Assembly: GCA_947177345.1 (NCBI GenBank)
Contig: CAMWUB010000128.1
Coordinates: forward strand, 1 to 5,471
Direction: 5' to 3'
DNA: 5,471 bases
DNA from: an uncultured Ruminococcus sp.
Lineage (GTDB): Bacteria; Bacillota; Clostridia; Oscillospirales; Ruminococcaceae
Below the pieces are notes generated by a model. It was given only the letters and a program-made list of their open reading frames with translations. It did no database searches and was not told where the DNA came from. This document shows, in pieces, positions 1 to 5,050 of the stretch (position 1 is the stretch's first letter; the number at the start of each line of letters is the position of its first letter). A program made the position numbers and the translations under genes.

Positions 1-138
1 ATCAATCAGATAGCCTTGCGTGTGAACTCAACTGGCAACATCTATGCGGAGGATATTTCAGAAATTCAGAGGAATATAAACGAACTATGGCGACAACAAA
101 GATATTTCCAATCCGAGTTACAGAAGTTGCTGCAATAA
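1..138 (+). CDS. mobC: MobC-type plasmid mobilization (relaxosome accessory) protein, C-terminal end only
   Basis: The first reading frame is open from the window edge to a TAA at 136-138 and gives the last 45 residues of a protein. It contains the segment TGNIYAEDISEIQ, followed by a Trp/Gln/Arg-rich helix (LWRQQRYF). This matches the C-terminal signature I know from small MobC/relaxosome proteins, which have a similar xTGNIYxEDI stretch before a terminal helix. Family members bind near oriT and help the relaxase open and nick the DNA. The gene overlaps the relaxase start by 52 nt, the usual mobC-relaxase arrangement, which implies one operon with coupled translation. The 5' part, the promoter and the probable oriT lie outside the window. 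The family call rests on a short fragment and on the neighbour. Confidence 0.75.
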   Translation: MNQIALRVNSTGNIYAEDISEIQRNINELWRQQRYFQSELQKLLQ

Positions 139-1463
139 CCTACATCGCCGATAACGAAAAAACCGACAACGGCAAGTTGATTTATACGTTTGGTTGTGAC
201 AAAAATCCAGTTCAGGCAAGCAAGGATTTCGCACAAATTCGCAGTATGGGAACAGGAAAAAATGAAATACTTTCACAGCATTTTATCCAGAGTTTTTCCC
301 CTGGTGAAATTACTCCCGAACAGGCTTTAAAAATCGGGATTGAACTCTGTGACAAATTTCTGAAAGGCGAATATCAGTATTATCTTGCCGTCCACAAAGA
401 CAAGGAACACATTCACCTGCATTGCATTTTCAATAACGTGAATATGTTTGATGGACGGACTTTTGAAACGCACGCTGACCAAGGTGATAAAAAGCATCGT
501 AAATGGGTAATTTTGCGAAATTTATCTGATGACATCTGCGAAAATCATGGACTTTCAGTTATAAAAAATCCCGAAAAAAACAAAGGAAAATCGCACTATG
601 AATGGGATATGAACCGGCAGAATTTATCATGGAAAGCCAAGCTGAAATTTGCGATTGACCAGGTTGTAAAAGAAAGCGAAGATTTTGAAGATTTTCTGCA
701 AAAGTGCAGACTGCATAATATTGAAGTCGTGTACAATCCTGAACACGTCATTGACCTGAAATTTAGGCTTGACGGGCAAAAGAGATTTGCCCGTGCGAGA
801 ACATTGGGCTGGTACTATGAAAGCAAGCAGATTGCCCGAAGAATAGCCATGTACAAAGGCGTTATGTCATACACTCCGAAAACCGATATTATTCGTACCG
901 ACAAAATGCAGTTTTCGTCCGGTCTGGAACGCTGGGCAGATATAAAAAATATGCAGGAGGCATCACGGGTTATCAACATTCTGACAAAATACAAAATCGA
1001 AAATAATGAACATCTTGAAAGCGTTGCATTGACGGATTATTCAAAAATCGGTGCTTTGTCGGAGGAGTTAAACTCGTTGAATACGCAGATTGAAGATTTG
1101 TCGCTGAAAATAAAAATTGCCCGAAAAGTTCAGAAATACAAGTCCGTTACTAACGAACTGAAAACGCTTTCCGGACGTAAAAAGTCTAAGTTTGAGAAAG
1201 AGCATCAGGCTGACATTTCCGCACATAATCAGGCTTTAAAGCAGATGAAGGAATATTTTCCCGATGGTCATTTTCCGACTCCCGAAAGTATGGACAAAAA
1301 AAGAAACGCCCTTATTCAGGAGCGTTCCGAAAAAAATAAAGAATATTCTGATTTGAAGTCAACGGTTGCAGAGTTAAATTATGCACGTCAGACACTTGCC
1401 GATTACATCAGAAACGAGCGAAACGTACAGGAAATGAAACGTAAAAAAGGCGATTTAGAGTGA
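87..1463 (+). CDS. MOBP-like relaxase / mobilization nuclease (Relaxase domain, PF03432 type)
   Basis: This is a complete 458-aa relaxase, the transesterase that nicks one strand at oriT, stays covalently attached to the 5' end and pilots the DNA during conjugative mobilization. The N-terminal catalytic domain (about residues 1-160) carries the expected motifs. Tyr19 in AITYIADNEKTDNG is the candidate nucleophile. HFIQSF at 65-70 and the PGEITPEQA helix follow. The metal-binding three-His motif is HIHLHCIFN, with His108, His110 and His112. The middle region (about 175-260) is basic and probably contacts DNA. Residues about 320-450 are rich in Glu, Lys, Gln and Leu and look like coiled coil. 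The ATG at 87 lies inside mobC and has AGAGGA at 68-73 as a somewhat distant ribosome site. The conserved MATTKI-type N terminus supports this start. The length is normal and no catalytic residue is missing. The oriT substrate is not in the window. Confidence 0.9.
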   Translation: MATTKIFPIRVTEVAAITYIADNEKTDNGKLIYTFGCDKNPVQASKDFAQIRSMGTGKNEILSQHFIQSFSPGEITPEQALKIGIELCDKFLKGEYQYYLAVHKDKEHIHLHCIFNNVNMFDGRTFETHADQGDKKHRKWVILRNLSDDICENHGLSVIKNPEKNKGKSHYEWDMNRQNLSWKAKLKFAIDQVVKESEDFEDFLQKCRLHNIEVVYNPEHVIDLKFRLDGQKRFARARTLGWYYESKQIARRIAMYKGVMSYTPKTDIIRTDKMQFSSGLERWADIKNMQEASRVINILTKYKIENNEHLESVALTDYSKIGALSEELNSLNTQIEDLSLKIKIARKVQKYKSVTNELKTLSGRKKSKFEKEHQADISAHNQALKQMKEYFPDGHFPTPESMDKKRNALIQERSEKNKEYSDLKSTVAELNYARQTLADYIRNERNVQEMKRKKGDLE

Positions 1464-1471
1464 TTTTTTAA

Positions 1472-2110
1472 TTATTTAACCCATTTTCTATTTGAAACTG
1501 GTTTACCGTGACCGAAATAAATTATTCTTTCGCCAATATTACTTATTTTTTTGGCACTTTTCAGCATTTCATTTCTGTTGTGATACAGCATAGACACTGT
1601 AGGATAAAACATATTCATAAGAGCATCGCCAACAATAAGATATTTTTTGTCAACGTCAATACCAATAGAACCGTTTGTATGTCCAGCAAGTGAAATAATT
1701 TTTCCGTTAATTCCGAAATTTGAAAGACTGTCACCATCATTAAACAATATATCTGGTTTAAATGGAATTACGGGGTGTTTTCTGAAATCTTTAATAGAGG
1801 CAAATAAAACGATTTTTCCTAAAAAACTTTCTGCCGATAAAGATTGATTCATATTTGATTTTATCAGATTACAGTCTTTTTCGTTCATACCAATTGGTAT
1901 TCCAAGTTTACCGGAAATTAAATGTGCATTTTCTGCATGGTCAAAATGTGCATGAGTTAAAATAATTAAATTAACGTTGTATTTTTTACATAGTTCAATA
2001 ACTTTTTCAGAATATTTTCTTTTTCCCGTATCTACTAATATACCAGTTTTTCCGTCTGAAACAATATAACAATTTACATTTCCGCATTTGATTCTATGAA
2101 TTTCAGTCAT
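1472..2110 (-). CDS. MBL-fold (metallo-beta-lactamase superfamily) metal-dependent hydrolase
   Basis: This 212-aa protein has the metallo-beta-lactamase fold. Ligand motifs appear in the usual order: HAHFDH at residues 53-58 (His53, His55, Asp57, His58), His144 in AGHTNGSIG, Asp162 in VGDAL, and His201 in FGHGKP. The full set of two-metal ligands suggests an active enzyme resembling glyoxalase-II-like small hydrolases, but the substrate cannot be told. There is no signal peptide or membrane segment, so it is probably cytoplasmic. The start is the ATG at 2110-2108: GGAGAA sits at 2120-2115 at correct spacing, and the longer frame starting at 2176 would begin inside the promoter -35 box. It is convergent with the relaxase (8 nt between stops) and divergent from parA. 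Sampled stretches are about 22-33% GC, lower than the relaxase (about 30-45%) and the parA 3' exon (about 45-55%), which suggests separate acquisition. Confidence 0.9.
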   Translation of the reverse strand: MTEIHRIKCGNVNCYIVSDGKTGILVDTGKRKYSEKVIELCKKYNVNLIILTHAHFDHAENAHLISGKLGIPIGMNEKDCNLIKSNMNQSLSAESFLGKIVLFASIKDFRKHPVIPFKPDILFNDGDSLSNFGINGKIISLAGHTNGSIGIDVDKKYLIVGDALMNMFYPTVSMLYHNRNEMLKSAKKISNIGERIIYFGHGKPVSNRKWVK

Positions 2111-2114
2111 TTTA

Positions 2115-2120
2115 TTCTCC
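2115..2120 (-). promoter_or_regulatory. Ribosome binding site of the MBL-fold hydrolase gene
   Basis: Read on the minus strand the sequence is GGAGAA, then TAAA, then the ATG at 2110. This Shine-Dalgarno core at close-to-ideal spacing selects the 212-aa start over upstream in-frame ATGs at 2122 and 2176, which have no comparable site. Confidence 0.8.
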
Positions 2121-2147
2121 ATTTCAATAATATTTGAGTTTATGTTT

Positions 2148-2176
2148 ATTGTACCATATGAAAAATAAAATGTCAA
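2148..2176 (-). promoter_or_regulatory. Sigma-70/sigma-A-type promoter of the MBL-fold hydrolase gene
   Basis: On the minus strand a perfect TTGACA -35 box (2176-2171) is followed by exactly 17 nt and a TACAAT -10 box (2153-2148), one base from TATAAT. Transcription would begin near 2141, giving a leader of about 30 nt before the ATG at 2110. The box quality suggests strong, probably housekeeping, expression independent of the mobilization operon. No convincing operator palindrome overlaps it. Confidence 0.85.
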
Positions 2177-2224
2177 GAATTTACTGAATTTTGTTTAGAA
2201 GAAAATTAAAAAATATTTGATAAA
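2177..2224. other. AT-rich divergent spacer between the hydrolase promoter and the parA start
   Basis: This 48-nt A/T-rich stretch lies between the -35 box of the minus-strand hydrolase promoter and the ATG of parA. I see no convincing Shine-Dalgarno sequence for parA (the nearest purine run, AGAAGAAAA around 2197-2205, is too far from 2225). I also see no well-spaced -35/-10 pair toward parA. A TGATAAAAT sequence at 2218-2226 resembles an extended -10, but it overlaps the start codon. The 9-nt AATATTTGA occurs here (2212-2220) and again in the hydrolase leader (2129-2137). Confidence 0.4.
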
Positions 2225-2342
2225 ATGAATAAAATTATTGCTGTATCAAACCAAAAAGGAGGTGTAAGCGAAACCACAAAATCGGCAATCCGTCACTGCG
2301 ACAAGGCAAACATGGACTATATCCCATCCGACATCAATCTTG
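2225..2342 (+). pseudogene. parA: ParA-type partition ATPase, 5' exon, interrupted by a group II intron and lacking a working P-loop
   Basis: The ATG at 2225 opens a frame beginning MNKIIAVSNQKGGV, the classic N terminus of ParA/Soj ATPases, which segregate plasmids or chromosome origins with a ParB partner. The expected GKTT of the deviant Walker A box reads SETT here (Ser15, Glu16), so the catalytic lysine is missing. The protein then jumps, after KSAIRHCDKANM, to DYIPSDINL, a segment normally found near residue 100. About 60 residues, including the DxDxQG motif region, are therefore absent although the frame stays open. The exon ends with the G at 2342, the first base of codon 40. Without splicing, translation stops in the intron at 2357-2359 after 44 codons. 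No good ribosome site precedes the ATG. ParA identity is secure; the pseudogene call is an inference from the missing P-loop lysine and domain. Confidence 0.75.
2336..2342 (+). other. Intron-binding site 1 (IBS1) at the end of the parA 5' exon
   Basis: The last seven exon bases, AATCTTG, can pair with TAAGATT at 2808-2814 in intron domain I (six Watson-Crick pairs and one G-U pair). This fits the IBS1-EBS1 contact that picks the 5' splice site and the DNA target. The pairing was found by eye, and the paired IBS2 was not assigned. Confidence 0.5.
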
Positions 2343-2807
2343 GTGCGATGCGTTCCTAATTGAAAAGATTAGGCACTAATGAAAGAACGCAAAATTCTAA
2401 GTTGGGAGAACTGATAATCTGAAAAGTGGAATGAAGGAGTAACGTCCTGAAACGCTTTCCCTGATACTCCGATTAGCATTTGTATTTGCAGTAATACAGG
2501 TGTTGAAAGCTCGGTGAAGTCGGCTGAGAGATACCGTAATCTGAATAATCAGAACGAAAACAGTCCAGAGGTGGATTGTGTATCCTATAGGTCGGAGGTC
2601 TATAAAGCAATCATGGTGAGAATGGCAGAAATGCCTGACGAACTTGCGAATGTAAGGGTCTAAATGATGAGGATACAGAAATATATTCAGTCGTAAATGA
2701 CGGTCAGTGTGGAAAAGTAAAAATCGAGGTTATGAAATTCCATATATTGTTAAAGGCAATATCAAGCTGACAGGCTCAGAGTAAGCACCTAAAATTGTAT
2801 GAAGAGA

Positions 2808-2814
2808 TAAGATT
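2808..2814 (+). other. Candidate exon-binding site 1 (EBS1) in intron domain I
   Basis: TAAGATT is complementary to the last seven bases of the parA 5' exon (2336-2342). It lies between a GAAGAGA segment and ATCGGAACGCAGAAAGG, near the 3' end of domain I where EBS1 loops occur in bacterial introns. EBS2 and EBS3 were not assigned with confidence. Confidence 0.5.
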
Positions 2815-3051
2815 ATCGGAACGCAGAAAGGTCAGAACACTTGGTTAAACTGACTGCACAGGAGTGTTTTCAGGGAAAGCAGAAATGTATAACCTGAATT
2901 TATCTGACTGAGAGTAGTGGCATGACCTATGAAACCCTTGTAATAAGGGTGGAGGAACAGCCACAAGTCAATATATGATAAAAAGTGATAGGCAGAAACT
3001 TTCATAGCTTCGAGTATGATTTAGGAGTAATCCGAGAAAAACAATCCAAAA

Positions 3052-3056
3052 AGGAG
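3052..3056 (+). promoter_or_regulatory. Ribosome binding site of the intron maturase gene
   Basis: AGGAG within AAAAAGGAGTG lies 8 nt before the ATG at 3065. It fixes that ATG as the start: the earlier in-frame GTG at 3056 overlaps the Shine-Dalgarno core and cannot be served by it. Confidence 0.8.
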
Positions 3057-3064
3057 TGTTGCCT

Positions 3065-4909
3065 ATGACAAAACAGAAAAGATTACGTTATCTTGAGTAT
3101 TACGGTTTACAGAAATGCTTTGATAATCTGTATAAGAAAAGCAGACAGGGTGATGTTTTCACAAATCTAATGGAACTGATTTCAAGTGAGGAAAATATAA
3201 AGCTTGCATACAGAAACATCAAGCGGAACAATGGCAGTTTTACAGCAGGAGTTGACAGAATTACAATAGCAGATATTGAAAAAATCCCTGTTGAGAAATA
3301 TGTAAGAATAATTCAGAGTAAATTGCAATATTACAGACCAAAACCGGTAAGACGTGTTGAAATAGAAAAACAAGGCGGTGAAGTAAGACCTCTCGGAATA
3401 CCGACAATAACAGACCGTCTTGTACAGCAGTGTATACTACAGGTTTTAGAACCAATCTGCGAGGCAAAATTTCACGAACGCAATAATGGTTTCAGACCAA
3501 ACAGAAATACAGAAAATGCACTTGCACAATGCTACAGAATGATACAACAACAAAATCTTCATTTTGTTGTAGATATTGACATCAAAGGATTTTTCGACAA
3601 TGTAAATCATTCAAAGCTGATACGTCAGATGTGGGCAATGGGAATACACGATAAAAAGCTGATTTGTGTGATTAAACAGATGCTGAAAGCACCTGTTATA
3701 CTGCCAGACAGCACAAAAGTTTATCCTACCCGAGGAACACCACAAGGTGGCATTTTGTCGCCACTTTTATCGAACATTGTGCTGAATGAACTTGATTGGT
3801 GGATTAGCTCACAGTGGGAAAATATTCCGACCAAAGAATATGTAAAAAGTAATGGCACAGTCAGCAGAAGTAATGCATATGAAGCACTAAAAAATACTCA
3901 TCTCAAAGAAATGTATATAGTAAGATATGCTGACGATTTCAAAATATTCTGCCGAAAAAAAAGTGATGCCGATAATACTTTCATAGCTGTCACAAGATGG
4001 CTTAAAGAACGGCTGAAACTTGACATAAGCGAAGAAAAATCAAAGGTAGTAAACCTCAGAAAAAATTACTCTGAATTTTTAGGATTCAAGATAAAAGCCG
4101 TTAAAAAAGGCACAAAATATGTAGTAAAATCACATATGAAAGAAAAATCAGTCAAAAACGCAAAAGAAAAATTAAAGAAACAAATCAAGAAAATCCAAAG
4201 ACCTAAAATAAAAAATCAATCGATTTGTGAAATTGAAAGATATAATCAGATGGTTGAAGGTATTCAGAATTACTACAGATTTGCCACAGATATAGCTATT
4301 GACTGCCGTGATATTCAAAGAACAATATCAACTTTAATGCAAAGCAGACTGAAATATCGAATAAAAAGACAAGGAAAAATATACAATTCGCATATAAAAA
4401 GCCGATACGGGATAAGCAAACAGTTAAGATTTATTGACGACAGACCACTTGTACCAATCGGATATGTGCAAACAAAACCACCAATGTACAAAAAGAAAAG
4501 CATTTGCAAATATACCGAAAAAGGACGAGAAGAAATTCATAAGAATTTACGTTTTGACAACTATTTACTCACAGTTATGAAGCAAATGCTTTCATATTAC
4601 AAAAGCACGGACAGCATTGAATACGCAGATAACCGTATTTCTATTTATGCATCACAATATGGAAAATATGCTGTTTCAGGTATATTACTTGATATAGATG
4701 ATATTCATTGTCACCACAAACTTCCAAAAAAACTGGGAGGTAAAGACAATTATCAGAATTTAATCATTATTCACAAAGACATTCACATTCTTGTACACGC
4801 TGTCAATGATGAAATTATCAGAAAATACCTATCAAATTTCAGTCTGAATGCAAAACAGAAACAAAAATTAAACAGCCTCAGAAAAATGGCTGGAAATGAA
4901 CCTGTATAA
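3065..4909 (+). CDS. ltrA: Group II intron-encoded protein: reverse transcriptase / maturase / HNH endonuclease (LtrA-like)
   Basis: This 614-aa multifunctional protein folds the intron RNA for splicing, nicks the target strand and reverse transcribes the inserted intron. Numbered from the ATG at 3065: residues about 1-65 are the RT-0 extension; the fingers/palm follow, with RPLGIPTITDRLVQQ near 108-122, FRPNRNTENA near 143-152, the first catalytic Asp in VDIDIKGFFDNVNHSKL from 169, TPQGGILSPLLSN at 225-237 and the active-site YADD at 288-291. FLGFKIK at about 338-344 closes the RT domain. The maturase/thumb (domain X) contains YNQMVEGIQNYYR at 393-405. The C-terminal HNH region has DDIHCHHKLPKKLGG with HCHH at 548-551, then NLIIIHKDIHILVHA. 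Length is normal and all RT catalytic residues are present. The site where relatives have GKC just before the HNH reads GKY here. AGGAG at 3052-3056 supports the start. Confidence 0.95.
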   Translation: MTKQKRLRYLEYYGLQKCFDNLYKKSRQGDVFTNLMELISSEENIKLAYRNIKRNNGSFTAGVDRITIADIEKIPVEKYVRIIQSKLQYYRPKPVRRVEIEKQGGEVRPLGIPTITDRLVQQCILQVLEPICEAKFHERNNGFRPNRNTENALAQCYRMIQQQNLHFVVDIDIKGFFDNVNHSKLIRQMWAMGIHDKKLICVIKQMLKAPVILPDSTKVYPTRGTPQGGILSPLLSNIVLNELDWWISSQWENIPTKEYVKSNGTVSRSNAYEALKNTHLKEMYIVRYADDFKIFCRKKSDADNTFIAVTRWLKERLKLDISEEKSKVVNLRKNYSEFLGFKIKAVKKGTKYVVKSHMKEKSVKNAKEKLKKQIKKIQRPKIKNQSICEIERYNQMVEGIQNYYRFATDIAIDCRDIQRTISTLMQSRLKYRIKRQGKIYNSHIKSRYGISKQLRFIDDRPLVPIGYVQTKPPMYKKKSICKYTEKGREEIHKNLRFDNYLLTVMKQMLSYYKSTDSIEYADNRISIYASQYGKYAVSGILLDIDDIHCHHKLPKKLGGKDNYQNLIIIHKDIHILVHAVNDEIIRKYLSNFSLNAKQKQKLNSLRKMAGNEPV

Positions 4910-4967
4910 CAAGTAATCTTAAAGTTTTGAAATTTTTGCAATCATATAAAAATCATATATTGGTGGA
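4910..4967 (+). ncRNA. 3' part of intron domain IV, between the maturase stop and domain V
   Basis: This is a 58-nt AT-rich linker following the TAA of the maturase gene and leading into domain V at 4968. It includes the near-repeat ATCATATA at 4941-4948 and 4952-4959. No separate gene or terminator is visible. Its role is structural, closing the domain IV loop that carries the protein gene. Confidence 0.6.
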
Positions 4968-5001
4968 ACGCCGTGTGCGGTGAAAGTCGCACGCACGGTG
5001 T
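4968..5001 (+). ncRNA. Group II intron domain V (catalytic hairpin)
   Basis: This 34-nt hairpin has the domain V shape. The lower 8-bp helix pairs 4968-4975 with 4994-5001, a two-base CG bulge lies at 4992-4993, and a 6-bp upper helix is capped by a GAAA tetraloop at 4982-4985. The core GTGCGGTGAAAGTCGCAC is the usual consensus. The catalytic triad on the 5' strand is CGC (4969-4971) rather than the commoner AGC, with the expected G-U pair in the middle and a compensating G opposite the C. It coordinates the two metal ions of splicing. Confidence 0.95.
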
Positions 5002-5005
5002 GGAA

Positions 5006-5050
5006 CGGGGGAAAATCCGGAGATTACTTCAAAGGATTACCTATCGTTAT
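5006..5050 (+). ncRNA. Group II intron domain VI with bulged branch-point A5043 and 3' splice site
   Basis: Domain VI can be folded by hand. 5006-5008 (CGG) pair with 5044-5046 (UCG), 5009-5011 (GGG) pair with 5040-5042 (CCU), and 5014-5018 (AAUCC) pair with 5034-5038 (GGAUU). A5043 is left as a single bulged adenosine. It lies 7 nt upstream of the last intron base, the distance expected of the lariat branch point, and the tail UUAU (5047-5050) ends in the AY form usual for group II introns. The ParA frame independently supports the 3' splice site. Confidence 0.85.

Larger units (their letters stand above)
2343..3064 (+). ncRNA. Group II intron RNA, domains I-III and 5' part of domain IV
   Basis: This 722-nt stretch has no credible gene and is the structured ribozyme body upstream of the maturase gene. 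It begins with GTGCGATGCG. It contains phrases I recognise from bacterial group II intron domain I, such as GTAAGGGTC followed by TAAATGATGAGGATAC around 2652-2676. The EBS1 candidate TAAGATT is at 2808-2814, in the context GAAGAGATAAGATTATCGG. A hairpin ACCCTT/AAGGGT with a 5-nt loop lies at 2934-2950, near the expected domain III-IV part. A short open frame around 2613-2663 runs through conserved RNA sequence and is not a gene. Exact domain limits need a covariance-based fold. Confidence 0.8.
2343..5050 (+). mobile_element. Complete group II intron (IIB-like, maturase-encoding) inserted in parA
   Basis: This 2708-nt retroelement is a self-splicing ribozyme that moves by target-primed reverse transcription using its own protein. 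The 5' boundary is the GTGCG consensus at 2343-2347. The 3' boundary follows domain VI, with a UUAU tail at 5047-5050. Joining 2342 to 5051 makes codon GCA and gives IPSDINL-A-SCEILTT...SRE, with the same 11-residue spacing between the IxL and SRE segments that I know from typical ParA proteins. Order: structured RNA domains I-IV (2343-3064), the maturase gene in domain IV (3065-4909), the rest of domain IV (4910-4967), domain V and domain VI. It is in the sense orientation relative to parA, so splicing can restore the host gene. Nothing seen is truncated, so it is probably splicing- and mobility-competent. The class B-like assignment is by resemblance only. Confidence 0.93.

Noticed and set aside
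1443..1469. Possible bidirectional terminator between the convergent relaxase and hydrolase genes (A6 ... T6)
   Set aside because: The only stem is six A-U pairs with a 15-nt loop and no GC-rich part, so it is not a credible rho-independent terminator.
1508..1847. Two plus-strand open frames (1508-1693 and 1647-1847)
   Set aside because: They lie wholly antisense to the MBL-fold gene, have no ribosome sites and show no recognisable protein features. They are shadows of the real gene.
2111..2176. A 22-residue N-terminal extension of the MBL-fold protein starting at 2176
   Set aside because: Its start codon is inside the -35 box, and a good Shine-Dalgarno site precedes the ATG at 2110 instead.
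2613..2663. Small open frame within the intron 5' region
   Set aside because: It lies in structured domain I sequence that resembles other bacterial group II introns, has no ribosome site and is too short to support.
2934..2950. ACCCTT/AAGGGT hairpin as a terminator
   Set aside because: It is not followed by a T-run and lies in the intron RNA before the maturase gene, so it is better explained as a ribozyme stem.
3182..3467. Two minus-strand open frames of 63 and 68 codons opposite the maturase gene
   Set aside because: The plus strand here encodes conserved reverse transcriptase motifs. The antisense frames are low-complexity, Phe/Leu/Tyr-rich shadows.
4315..4509. Minus-strand open frame of 64 codons
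   Set aside because: It is antisense to the maturase domain and following region, with no start signals or domain features.
5041..5050. Alternative intron 3' end at 5044 (after CTAT)
   Set aside because: It would also keep the ParA frame, but it adds two residues to the usual spacing and leaves domain VI without its closing pairs and branch-point distance. 5050 fits both.
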